A DNA stretch of 31,704 nucleotides from an uncultured archaeon (GTDB taxonomy: Archaea; Nanobdellota; Nanobdellia; Woesearchaeales; ARS49): assembly GCA_902385765.1 (NCBI GenBank), contig CABMGU010000050.1:1-31704 (forward strand), in the 5' to 3' direction. This document shows, piece after piece, positions 1-6,780 of the stretch. The position numbers and the translations under genes are program-made. The number at the start of each line of letters is the position of its first letter. Position 1 is the stretch's first letter. The notes under the pieces were generated by a model that saw only the letters and a program-made list of their open reading frames with translations, was not told where the DNA came from and did not search any database.

Positions 1-242
1 ACTCCGTCAAAACTGAATGCTCCAAATATTTTTCCTGTTGCATTAGACGGGCAATTCCCTCCGGAACAAGTGCCATTATTGTTTTGTCCGCTGGAATCAT
101 TAAAATTCGCGGCACCAGAGCCTTCATCAAGATGCCACAAACCGGCAAGATTAGTACAATCATCAATACTACAATCATATTCCCGATTCGCATAAACCAT
201 GATGGATAGAAGTATCAGTAGCATCACACCTTTTTTAAACAT
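1..242 (-). CDS. Secreted LamG (concanavalin A-like) domain protein, N-terminal fragment
   Basis: About 80 codons are open from an ATG at 242 to the window edge, so the 3' end is missing. The product starts with two lysines and a hydrophobic stretch (residues 1-17) that looks like a signal peptide. It continues with the pattern G-L-W-H-L-D-E-G-S-G, then D-S-S-G-Q-N-N-N-G-T and G-A-F-S-F-D-G, which is the typical opening of a LamG/concanavalin A-like jelly-roll domain in secreted archaeal and bacterial proteins. Four cysteines fall in the visible part. A TATA-like box lies about 28 bases before the ATG, so the start fits a leaderless mRNA. The role is probably extracellular, in sugar or surface binding; this is family inference only. 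It is divergent from the gene at 392. Confidence 0.75.
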   Translation of the reverse strand, partial: MFKKGVMLLILLSIMVYANREYDCSIDDCTNLAGLWHLDEGSGAANFNDSSGQNNNGTCSGGNCPSNATGKIFGAFSFDG

Positions 243-265
243 TTCAAATCTATAATTCTCATTAT

Positions 266-277
266 GTATTTATATTT
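266..277 (-). promoter_or_regulatory. TATA box for the LamG-like gene
   Basis: Read on the minus strand this is AAATATAAATAC, an AT-rich archaeal TATA element centred about 29 bases before the ATG at 242. That spacing predicts transcription starting at or next to the start codon. Confidence 0.45.
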
Positions 278-328
278 TTTTGCATTATAACCTGCCCTTT
301 TCCACGATAACCGCCAAGAACAGCAACA

Positions 329-336
329 TTTAAATA
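329..336 (+). promoter_or_regulatory. TATA box for the gene at 392
   Basis: The sequence TTTAAATA has an A-rich stretch upstream. Transcription should begin near 358-360, giving a leader of about 30 nt that contains the strong Shine-Dalgarno site at 379-384. Confidence 0.5.
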
Positions 337-378
337 CACTTTTGTCATTTATAATATAATTAACGTGCTAATCAAAAA

Positions 379-384
379 GGAGGT
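379..384 (+). promoter_or_regulatory. Shine-Dalgarno site GGAGGT
   Basis: A perfect GGAGGT lies 7 bases before the ATG at 392. It decides the start: an in-frame GTG at 365 lies upstream of this site and has none of its own, so it is rejected. The site stands out because most promoters in the window predict leaderless mRNAs. Confidence 0.75.
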
Positions 385-391
385 ATATAAT

Positions 392-1135
392 ATGCGAAAA
401 GGACAAGTTGGTATTGGACTAGTAATTCTGGGAGTTATTGCAATAATAGCGGTCATCGGACTCGTGCTATTATTCACGCGCGCAAGCAAAACAGCGCAAG
501 GAGCAATGCTAACAGACCTTTCAATAGGAAACGCCTACGGAAGCGGAAACGTTCCCGGGCTTGGCATCGGAGAAACATACCCTTCACCAAAATTCATCAG
601 AGAACAAGGAGGCTCAGTGCCAGCGCAGCCTGAAATAGCATACCCTGCATACGTGGGAAAAGCATACGCTACAAAATCAACAAGCGGTTCAAGAACTCCT
701 GCATTTGTCATCACAGGAGTGGGAGCAGAAGGAGGATTCGCAAGCATTGAAAACATATACGCATGCGAAAACGACCTCATACTATCAGGAATACCAGTAC
801 CACACGACTTGTACAACGCATACACCGTACCAAACAAAGGAGTTGGAACAATAGCAACAGGATGGTATCCTCCAGACAGCTCAGCAGAAGCAAGACCAAC
901 AAGAGACTACATCGGAAAAACAGGAGGAGACGTATACATGTACATGAACAGCGTAGGCTCAGAGCAGACAATGCCTGACAAATCAGCAGACGACCTGAAC
1001 AGAGAACTGATTTTGACAAAACTAGTCTACGGAGATGTCAGCACAGCAAGACACCCCTGGAGCACAGTATCAATAAACGGCAAAATAGTTCCGGTCTGCT
1101 GGATATCAAAGGAAACATTCCCCTTCAGACAATAA
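392..1135 (+). CDS. Membrane-anchored pilin-like protein with KGQ N-terminus (first of two tandem paralogues)
   Basis: This encodes 247 aa. The N-terminus is M-R-K-G-Q followed by about 22 hydrophobic residues, resembling an archaeal class III (EppA-type) prepilin signal in which cleavage falls before Q; the usual glutamate after the cleavage site is not evident, so a plain N-terminal anchor is also possible. The rest is predicted extracellular, rich in G/P/A/Y, with few cysteines. Its middle aligns with the next gene: G-x-R-T-P, a cysteine about 20 residues later, the block P-x-P-x-D-x-(Y/F), V-P-x-x-G-V, G-(W/Y)-(F/Y)-P-P, and G-G-D-V-Y-x-Y. The two are therefore paralogues in tandem. The start is chosen from the GGAGGT at 379-384. 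I do not recognise the family; a surface or pilus-related role is inference. Confidence 0.85.
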   Translation: MRKGQVGIGLVILGVIAIIAVIGLVLLFTRASKTAQGAMLTDLSIGNAYGSGNVPGLGIGETYPSPKFIREQGGSVPAQPEIAYPAYVGKAYATKSTSGSRTPAFVITGVGAEGGFASIENIYACENDLILSGIPVPHDLYNAYTVPNKGVGTIATGWYPPDSSAEARPTRDYIGKTGGDVYMYMNSVGSEQTMPDKSADDLNRELILTKLVYGDVSTARHPWSTVSINGKIVPVCWISKETFPFRQ

Positions 1136-1138
1136 ATA

Positions 1139-1157
1139 TTTTTTTATTTACTTTTTT
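1139..1157 (+). terminator. T-rich tract, possible archaeal terminator between the tandem paralogues
   Basis: Runs of seven and six T residues follow directly after the stop at 1133-1135, as in U-tract archaeal terminators. The tract abuts the next ATG with no Shine-Dalgarno site, so the downstream gene is either read through or has its own start. Confidence 0.35.
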
Positions 1158-1769
1158 ATGGAAAAAACAAAACTCGGATTAATATTTCTAGGAATCGTTG
1201 CATTAGTTGCCGTCATCGGACTTCTCCTAATGCTGAAAGGAAACATAACGCAAATGGGAGTGGGCGGAGGATATGACGAAGGAATAGCGCCGGTATTCAA
1301 ACTTCCGCCATTCAGGCCAGGAGAGCCTGCAGCAGAGTTTCCAGCAGGACCGATGGAAACAATAGGCACGCGAACACCACTAATGATATTCTTCAAAGGA
1401 ACATACGGAACAATATACGAATCAAGCCAATGCTGGGCAGACCTTTTCCCAATCCTTCCAGCGCCACAAGACATGTTCTCGTGCTATGTAGTGCCAACGG
1501 CAGGAGTCGCAGAAGAAGTAACAGGATATTTCCCGCCAAGCAGCACAGCGCTACCAAAAGCGCCAGGCGGAATGGAAGGAAGGATAGGAGGAGATGTCTA
1601 CTGCTACGAAAGAACGCCGAGAGACAGAGACCAGATGATGGATAAATTAAAATCAAAACTGGCTGAAAAAGGATGGTACATCTCGATAGTAAACAACCAG
1701 GAAGTTCTAAACTGCCAGAAAGGAAAAGAATTCATCTACCCGCAAGGGCACAGACCAGGGTATTATTAA
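1158..1769 (+). CDS. Membrane-anchored surface protein (second of two tandem paralogues)
   Basis: This encodes 203 aa. A short charged head (M-E-K-T-K) precedes a hydrophobic segment at about residues 6-26, then a predicted outside domain. It shares with the gene at 392 the ordered motifs G-T-R-T-P, a cysteine in the W-A-D-L-F block, P-A-P-Q-D-M-F, V-P-T-A-G-V, G-Y-F-P-P-S-S and G-G-D-V-Y-C-Y. Unlike its neighbour it lacks the K-G-Q peptidase-like site, so it would stay membrane-anchored. It has four cysteines. The stop is followed 7 bases later by pth2, suggesting co-transcription. No known family is recognised. Confidence 0.85.
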   Translation: MEKTKLGLIFLGIVALVAVIGLLLMLKGNITQMGVGGGYDEGIAPVFKLPPFRPGEPAAEFPAGPMETIGTRTPLMIFFKGTYGTIYESSQCWADLFPILPAPQDMFSCYVVPTAGVAEEVTGYFPPSSTALPKAPGGMEGRIGGDVYCYERTPRDRDQMMDKLKSKLAEKGWYISIVNNQEVLNCQKGKEFIYPQGHRPGYY

Positions 1770-1776
1770 GGATAAG

Positions 1777-2124
1777 ATGGAATACAAACAAGTAATTCTA
1801 GTAAGAGACGATTTGAAACTAACGAGCGGAAAAATGTCAGCGCAGGCAAGCCACGCATCAGTCGGAGCAGTACTGCAATCACACAAAGACGACCTGAAAA
1901 AATGGCAGGACCAGGGAATGAAAAAAGTCATCCTACGAGTAAAAGACAAAGAAGAGCTTTACGCTTACAAACAAAAAGCAGAAGACGCAGGACTTGTAGT
2001 CGCATTGATAACAGACGCAGGACACACGCACCTGGAACCGGGAACAGCAACGTGCCTCGGAATAGGGCCTGACAAAGCAGAAAAAATCGACAAGGTAACA
2101 GGAACACTTTCGCTTATTTCATAG
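1777..2124 (+). CDS. pth2: Peptidyl-tRNA hydrolase, archaeal/eukaryotic type (Pth2)
   Basis: At 115 aa this is the usual length of archaeal Pth2. It hydrolyses the ester bond of peptidyl-tRNAs that drop off ribosomes (EC 3.1.1.29), recycling tRNA in the cytoplasm. Family signatures seen: Y-K-Q-V-I-L-V-R-x-D-L near the start, G-K-M-S-A-Q-A-S-H-A-S (the conserved lysine/histidine segment), and D-A-G-H-T-H-L-E-P-G-T-A-T-C-L-G-I-G-P in the C-terminal half (conserved D-A-G-x-T motif). It starts 7 bases after the preceding stop with a weak A-A-G-G-A-T site, so it is probably read from the upstream unit. It is a housekeeping gene embedded in a surface-protein neighbourhood. Confidence 0.95.
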   Translation: MEYKQVILVRDDLKLTSGKMSAQASHASVGAVLQSHKDDLKKWQDQGMKKVILRVKDKEELYAYKQKAEDAGLVVALITDAGHTHLEPGTATCLGIGPDKAEKIDKVTGTLSLIS

Positions 2125-2144
2125 TTGCAGCAGAACTTTGTTCT

Positions 2145-2160
2145 CCGAAACGTTTATAAA
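2145..2160 (+). promoter_or_regulatory. BRE plus TATA box for rps6e
   Basis: CCGAAACG runs directly into TTTATAAA (2153-2160), the clearest BRE/TATA combination in the window. The TATA centre is about 27 bases before the ATG at 2184, predicting a leaderless rps6e mRNA. Confidence 0.75.
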
Positions 2161-2183
2161 CACCCTTCAGAAAACTCACGAAC

Positions 2184-2573
2184 ATGGTCAGCTTTAAGCT
2201 TGTAATAGGAAGCAAGGACGGCAAATGCGTCCAAAAGGAAGTGCAGGAGCCAGAAGCAAAAACGCTGTTAGGCAAAAAAATAGGCGACATGATAAGCGGA
2301 GACCATCTTGGCTTTGCAGGCTATGAATTCCAAATCACCGGCGGAAGCGATTACTGCGGATTCCCGATGCGAAAAGATATTGAAGGATTCTCCCGCAAGA
2401 AAATTCTTGCTGTTGAAGCAATCGGCTTAAGAAAAAAAGCAAAGGGAGTCAGGACGAGAAAAACAATCTGCGGAAACACCATTCACCCAAAGATTTCTCA
2501 GGTTAATCTGAAAATAACAAAAGAAGGAAAAGAGCCAATCGTAGCTCCTCCAAAGACTGAAGAGAAAAAGTAA
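2184..2573 (+). CDS. rps6e: 30S ribosomal protein S6e
   Basis: At 129 aa the length is as expected for archaeal S6e, a small-subunit protein. Signatures seen: an N-terminal F-K-L-V-I block, then L-L-G-K-K-I-G-D, the core G-Y-E-F-Q-I-T-G-G-S-D-x-x-G-F-P-M-R, and the basic segment R-K-K-A-K-G-V-R-T-R-K-T-I-C-G-N-T-I, matching the family's G-G-x-D-x-x-G-F-P-M and basic R-x-x-x-R-G-x-x segments. The last 15 residues are a charged, proline-containing tail. It has its own strong promoter and a TATA-to-ATG distance indicating a leaderless transcript. Confidence 0.96.
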   Translation: MVSFKLVIGSKDGKCVQKEVQEPEAKTLLGKKIGDMISGDHLGFAGYEFQITGGSDYCGFPMRKDIEGFSRKKILAVEAIGLRKKAKGVRTRKTICGNTIHPKISQVNLKITKEGKEPIVAPPKTEEKK

Positions 2574-2601
2574 TTCTGAGTAAGATTGTACTGCCAAAAA
2601 G

Positions 2602-2609
2602 CTTAAATA
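2602..2609 (+). promoter_or_regulatory. TATA box for the gene at 2644
   Basis: CTTAAATA, preceded by a purine-rich stretch, predicts a start near 2632, giving a leader of about 12 nt that carries a GGGG run at 2635-2638. Confidence 0.5.
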
Positions 2610-2643
2610 CGCGCAACCAAACATAATACTTAAAGGGGTGCAA

Positions 2644-3270
2644 ATGACTGACGAAGAACTAGTCAAAAAGTTCGTTGACTTGCAGACAGAAGCAGAAACA
2701 CTTCTGGCACAGGACAAGATAAAAGAAGCCAAACAGAAGTACTTGGAAGTAGTAGATGCATACCACGAAATAGAAAAAAGCCCTCTCGAACACTTCCACA
2801 AAGAACTCGCATATGAACAAGTAACAACCCTTTTCCAAAAAGTCAGCGAAACAAAAGAAAGAGTAAGCGTACCATACCATTTAATCGCGGCAGGAATTCT
2901 CGTCATAGCGCTGAGCGTGCTGGTATTCATCAAGCCAAGCATAATAGGATTTGTCGGGTATGAAGACATCATAAGACAACCAGTAGCATTAACCTTCACA
3001 GAATCAGCAGTAAAACAAATAACACTCCAAGACAGACCAATGTCCCTTCTCGCAAGCGGAAATTACACAGGAAACGTAAAACTATACTACAAAGACGGGG
3101 AAAAGTTCGAACTCATATTTGACAGCGCAAAAGCACAAGGAGGAACCTTCAAAGAAGTATGCGAGGAAACCTGCGAAATAATAACAGACTCAAACACAAT
3201 AGAATTATTCGCGAACATAGAAGGAGGAACACTGACGCTCAACGAACTCGCATATAAAGCGGGCAGGTAA
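2644..3270 (+). CDS. Single-pass membrane protein with N-terminal helical repeat and outer beta-domain, prematurely stopped
   Basis: This encodes 208 aa as read. Residues 1-75 are charged, helical and TPR-like (a K-I-K-E-A-K-Q-K-Y-L-E-V-V-D-A-Y pattern) and probably cytoplasmic. Residues about 78-98 form one membrane helix. Residues about 105-208 look like a beta-sandwich with two nearby cysteines. The TAA at 3268-3270 is followed in the same frame by 89 more codons that read as a normal extracellular Ig/cadherin-like domain (see 3271-3540). The intact gene was probably 2644-3540, about 298 aa. The ATG at 2644 is preferred; a GTG at 2638 in the same frame is an alternative. The product is not recognised as a named family. 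Confidence 0.75.
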   Translation: MTDEELVKKFVDLQTEAETLLAQDKIKEAKQKYLEVVDAYHEIEKSPLEHFHKELAYEQVTTLFQKVSETKERVSVPYHLIAAGILVIALSVLVFIKPSIIGFVGYEDIIRQPVALTFTESAVKQITLQDRPMSLLASGNYTGNVKLYYKDGEKFELIFDSAKAQGGTFKEVCEETCEIITDSNTIELFANIEGGTLTLNELAYKAGR

Positions 3271-3540
3271 AGAAACAGCGCACCAGCCTGGAGCGCAAGC
3301 ACAAGAACATTCAAGGCAAAACTGAACACGCCACTCACACTTGACCTTTCTGAATACTTCACAGACCCGGACAACACGGATTTAGTGTACCTAAGCACCT
3401 CAGCAGACGGATTGGACGTACTTGTACAGAACAGCCTTGTGACAATAACGCCAAAAATCAAAGGCGAAAAGAAAATAGTATTCGTAGCATCAGATTTGCA
3501 GGAAGTAACACGAATACTGGTAACGATAGAAGTGCAATAA
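3271..3540 (+). pseudogene. Detached C-terminal Ig/cadherin-like domain of the gene at 2644
   Basis: This continues without frameshift past the TAA at 3268-3270 and ends at TAA 3538-3540. The translation opens R-N-S-A-P-A-W and then reads L-N-T-P-L-T-L-D-L-S-E-Y-F-T-D-P-D-N, the classic strand-turn pattern of dystroglycan/cadherin-like domains in archaeal secreted proteins, followed by alternating hydrophobic beta strands up to V-T-I-E-V-Q. It has no usable start of its own, no promoter and no Shine-Dalgarno site. It is best explained as the last domain of the upstream gene cut off by one nonsense change in the linker. Readthrough is possible but unsupported. Confidence 0.75.
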
Positions 3541-3554
3541 CTACATTTTCAACT

Positions 3555-3571
3555 GGTTACAATTTGTAACC
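3555..3571. repeat. Perfect 17-base palindrome GGTTACAA-T-TTGTAACC
   Basis: Two 8-base arms flank one base in the gap between the convergent genes ending at 3540 and 3634. A half site GGTTAC recurs at about 3592. The reverse-strand core TACAAATTGTA also occurs inside the adjacent gene at 4286-4304. It may be an operator or a transcription end hairpin; the sequence alone does not decide. Confidence 0.6.
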
Positions 3572-3633
3572 GTTTCATTGCTTCTCCAGTGGGTTACGAA
3601 TGTTATGAATTCGGCTGTTTTCTCTATAAAAAC

Positions 3634-4476
3634 CTATTTTTCTTTCTTCTTATGGCTAAGTCTCTTTTGCTCTTCTGACTTCTCTAAGAAATTCTCACTT
3701 GAAACGACGCTTTTGCCAAGCTTTTGTTCTATATCTTTGCGTGTTGAACCTGCAACATCTCCGCCGTCTTTTGCGTCTTTTTTTAGGTGTGGAAACTCAT
3801 TGGAGTCTCTTTCTCTTGTAAATCTTGCAGTTGTTGCTTCTCCAAGCATGGTGAGAATAAGTTCAATATCATCCATGTGATCTCTGAGGTTCTCTTTCTG
3901 CAATCCTTTGAATTTCTTGTATTCGTTGGGTGTCATGCCGAATGTTGCTTTTGATATCTCTGCTGTCAGGATTGAGTATTCCCTTTCAGCTTGCAGACCT
4001 CTTTTAGCCCATTCGTCAGTAAGCTCATCCCTTATGGCTATGCCCCTAACTCGTTTTTCTATCCACTCTTCAGAATACCCTTTGGACTTGAAGATTTCCT
4101 TCATGCGCTTTTGAGCTAATTCTGGATTCTCAATCTCCTTTACTCGGTCATAGCCCACCCTTGCCAGCCATAGCTTAAATGGTTCGGCTTTTGGAGAAGG
4201 AATAGATTGGATTATCCTGAATGCGCCTTCTGTGCTGGCGCAGTTTGTCTCTCTTTTCTTGCCATCTGGGGCAATAAGCTCAAGGGGGGTACAAATTGTA
4301 CCCCAGTTCGCATTCAGCACAGGATCACGACTTCGCATCTTCTTAACGTATTGCTTAGGGTCAGCGCTATCCGTAAGAACTGAGACCATATCCAAAATAG
4401 AGAACCACCACTCATTATTATGCCAAGCCCTCCTAATCGCTTTTCCCTGGAAGACTACAAGAGCGTTTTCATTCAT
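3634..4476 (-). CDS. Bro-N/DinD-like protein (phage antirepressor / DNA-damage-inducible protein D family)
   Basis: This encodes 280 aa, close to E. coli DinD in length. Residues about 5-110 are a Bro-N-type domain: A-I-R-R-A-W-H-N-N-E-W-W-F-S-I-L-D, N-W-G-T-I-C-T-P-L, and E-G-A-F-R-I-I-Q-S-I-P-S-P-K-A-E-P-F-K-L-W-L-A. The C-terminal half carries the DinD signature: I-E-N-P-E-L-A-Q-K-R-M-K, R-V-R-G-I-A-I-R-D-E-L-T-D-E-W, I-L-T-A-E-I-S-K-A-T-F-G-M. In E. coli, DinD inhibits RecA; the archaeal role is unknown, likely DNA-associated and of mobile origin. Its + strand is T-rich, unlike the A/C-rich neighbours, supporting recent acquisition. A TATA box at 4501-4508 gives a near-leaderless start. 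Confidence 0.88.
   Translation of the reverse strand: MNENALVVFQGKAIRRAWHNNEWWFSILDMVSVLTDSADPKQYVKKMRSRDPVLNANWGTICTPLELIAPDGKKRETNCASTEGAFRIIQSIPSPKAEPFKLWLARVGYDRVKEIENPELAQKRMKEIFKSKGYSEEWIEKRVRGIAIRDELTDEWAKRGLQAEREYSILTAEISKATFGMTPNEYKKFKGLQKENLRDHMDDIELILTMLGEATTARFTRERDSNEFPHLKKDAKDGGDVAGSTRKDIEQKLGKSVVSSENFLEKSEEQKRLSHKKKEK
4286..4304. repeat. Palindrome GGGGTACAA-A-TTGTACCCC inside the DinD-like gene
   Basis: Perfect 9-base arms flank one central base. It encodes the conserved N-W-G-T-I-C-T-P stretch, so part of it may be constrained by protein. Its 11-base core TACAAATTGTA is shared with the palindrome just beyond the 3' end of the same gene (3555-3571). Confidence 0.5.
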
Positions 4477-4500
4477 TTCAACACTACAAGAAATACCTGC

Positions 4501-4508
4501 TTATAAAT
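4501..4508 (-). promoter_or_regulatory. TATA box for the DinD-like gene
   Basis: On the minus strand this reads ATTTATAA, centred about 28 bases before the ATG at 4476, so the mRNA would have almost no leader. It is divergent from the promoter of the large operon at 4576. Confidence 0.5.
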
Positions 4509-4575
4509 CTCACGCGCACGGTTGTCCAGTGGCTTTCCCAGTCAGCAAAAATACTATCGTATAGTGCATAGTAAC

Positions 4576-4584
4576 ATTTATATA
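4576..4584 (+). promoter_or_regulatory. TATA box for the 17.9-kb surface operon
   Basis: ATTTATATA predicts a transcript start near 4606 and a leader of about 24 nt containing GGTGGGT (4617-4623), spaced 6 bases from the ATG at 4630. It is the only promoter I can see for the six genes ending at 22549. Confidence 0.6.
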
Positions 4585-4629
4585 TCCAACTGCCAGAAAT
4601 GCATATACAAAAAAGCGGTGGGTATAGGG

Positions 4630-6780
4630 ATGAAAAAAGGGCAGATTACAGTCTTCATCATCATTGGCATAATACTTCTATTCGCAATCGGCACAGCCAT
4701 CTACATCTACCAGTCAAGAGCAGGAAAAGAGTACGAAGCAGCAAGACCTGCAATAGAAAAACTGCCACAGCAAGTACAGCCGTTGAGAGACCTAATGGAC
4801 TCCTGCATATTGCAATTGGGAACAGATGGGCTGAAAAAAATAGGAGACTCAGGAGGATACATAGACACAAAACAACTCCTTGTGAATCCGGCAAGCCCAA
4901 CAGACGGAGATGCAGTAGAATTATCACCAGGAGCAGGACCATCAATAGCATATTGGTGGTATATGAAGAGCAACAACAAATGCGACAAAGACTGCTTATT
5001 TGACACTAAAAGACCACCGCTGTACAGAAGCGAAGGAAGCACAAGCATAGAAACACAACTCGACAAGTATGTAACGGAGAATTTGAAAAACTGCCTTGGA
5101 GACTTTGAAACATTCAGGCAAAAAGGATGCACAGTACAGGAATTAGGAACTCCGCAAGTCACAGCAAACGTGGCAGAAGAAGACGTGTTTTTCGTTGGAA
5201 AATACCCGTTAAGAGCAGTATGCGAAGGACAGACATTTGACGTGCAAGATGCATATGTAAGCATACCGCTGAACCTGAGAGAGATATATGAGCTTGCGAC
5301 AGAAATCGTAAATCTTGAAACACAACAAAGAATATTGGAACAAGCAACCAAAACCCTAATGGCAACGTACAGCGAAATCGACTCGTCCAAACTGCCTCCA
5401 TCAAGGGGATTTGAAATAGGCCCGCCAAGCCCAGGACAATACTGGATAAAACTCGAAGTGCTAAAAAAACTAAAAGAAATACTTGTCATGTACATCCCAC
5501 TGATACAAACATCCAGCGTGAGAAACTACAACTACCTGGCAGCACCCGCAGGAACAAGAGACCCAGAACTATACGAAATGCTCTACAACAGGCAATTTTT
5601 CATACCACTAAACACAACACACCCTGAGTTAGAAGCGCGTTTCAGTTATCTCGACTGGTGGGAACCATACTTTGATTTAAACTGCAACGGACAACTATGC
5701 CAGGCAGACAGCGCAAGCAACTTCAAGCTACTCCCATTCTCAATCAACAGATACAACTTCGCGTATGACCTGAGCTATCCGGTAATGGTTGAAATAAGAA
5801 ACCCTGACACTTTCAACAGGCAGGGATACAGCTTCAAATTCATGCTTGAAGAAAACATGCGAAATTCAGAATCGTTCGCAACAGACACAAAACTGCCTCC
5901 AACAATAGAACCGCCAAAAACGCCAAGCATATTCTGCGATCCAATCCAAAGAACATCAGGAAATATCAGCATATTTGCCAAAGACGGATACAATCTGCAG
6001 GGACTGGACGAAGCAACAGTAAGCTACATCTGCGGAAACAACAACTGCAACCTCGGATTAACGAAAGACGGCAAATTTGCATCAAAATTCCCAAGATGCA
6101 TAGGAGGAACACTGAGAATAACAAAACAAGGATATGCCAGCTATTCAGCACCCCTTGACGTCCTGGAAGACCCCCTAAGCGTGAGCTTAATACTTGAGCC
6201 GATACGAACATTCAACGCAACAATCAAGAACTATCCGATAACAAAAGCAGGCAAGTGGGAACAATGGAGCTTCATAGAAACAATACCGCAAAGACCTCCA
6301 GAAAACCAGTCAGCAACAATAATGCTGACCAAAAATGCTACTCCGTACGAAGAGTCCTTCGTGGCAGTAACAGAAATCAAAGGAGCCAATATCGGACAAC
6401 TAGCACTCGTACCGGGGCATTATGCAGTGCGAATAATGAGCTTCCTCAAAGAAAACATTTCAATACCGCCTGACAGAAGATGCACTCAGCCATCAAAAAT
6501 CGCGGGCATGACCATCGTCAGCAAAGAATGCTATTTTGTACCAGAAACACCAATCACGTTCAATGAAACATCACCATTCCCATACGGAGGAGCAGAATAC
6601 GAAATCACAATAACACCTGACGTGCTAAGAGGCAAAACACAAATAGAATTCAAACAATTCATAACTGCAATTGAAAAAGTGAAAGAGAGCAACAGGATAG
6701 TTGAAGATCTTGGGGAAATAGGCAAGATAAGCATGTATGCAGAAGCAAACAAGGACCGACTGCAACCGGTGATAACATGA
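4630..6780 (+). CDS. KGQITVF-type membrane-anchored surface protein A1 (paralogue of the gene at 12960)
   Basis: This encodes 716 aa. The N-terminus M-K-K-G-Q-I-T-V-F-I-I-I-G-I-I-L-L-F is a charged head plus membrane helix, with K-G-Q where class III prepilins are cut. The rest is predicted outside the cell and Cys-rich in places. It aligns with the 12960 protein along its length: L-x-x-(L/Y)-x-x-x-C near residue 50, G-G-Y-I, the C-L-G-D-F-E-x-F block, F-A-Y-D-L-S-Y-P near residue 377, F-x-x-x-G-Y-x-F, then F-C and a late beta-domain with C-x-x-x-x-C-x-L-G. The start is the ATG at 4630 after GGTGGGT; an in-frame upstream extension of 36 codons crosses the promoter and is rejected. Its stop overlaps the next gene by ATGA. 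The function is unknown. Confidence 0.88.
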   Translation: MKKGQITVFIIIGIILLFAIGTAIYIYQSRAGKEYEAARPAIEKLPQQVQPLRDLMDSCILQLGTDGLKKIGDSGGYIDTKQLLVNPASPTDGDAVELSPGAGPSIAYWWYMKSNNKCDKDCLFDTKRPPLYRSEGSTSIETQLDKYVTENLKNCLGDFETFRQKGCTVQELGTPQVTANVAEEDVFFVGKYPLRAVCEGQTFDVQDAYVSIPLNLREIYELATEIVNLETQQRILEQATKTLMATYSEIDSSKLPPSRGFEIGPPSPGQYWIKLEVLKKLKEILVMYIPLIQTSSVRNYNYLAAPAGTRDPELYEMLYNRQFFIPLNTTHPELEARFSYLDWWEPYFDLNCNGQLCQADSASNFKLLPFSINRYNFAYDLSYPVMVEIRNPDTFNRQGYSFKFMLEENMRNSESFATDTKLPPTIEPPKTPSIFCDPIQRTSGNISIFAKDGYNLQGLDEATVSYICGNNNCNLGLTKDGKFASKFPRCIGGTLRITKQGYASYSAPLDVLEDPLSVSLILEPIRTFNATIKNYPITKAGKWEQWSFIETIPQRPPENQSATIMLTKNATPYEESFVAVTEIKGANIGQLALVPGHYAVRIMSFLKENISIPPDRRCTQPSKIAGMTIVSKECYFVPETPITFNETSPFPYGGAEYEITITPDVLRGKTQIEFKQFITAIEKVKESNRIVEDLGEIGKISMYAEANKDRLQPVIT

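Noticed and set aside
3268..3270. Recoding of TAA as an amino acid
   Set aside because: TAA ends many clear genes here (for example at 1135, 2573, 12957 and 22549), and no stop-codon context or selenocysteine/pyrrolysine signal applies. A nonsense change or sequence error is simpler.
4522..4629. Longer start for A1
   Set aside because: The extension crosses the TATA box and the ribosome site and would put 36 residues before the K-G-Q signal.
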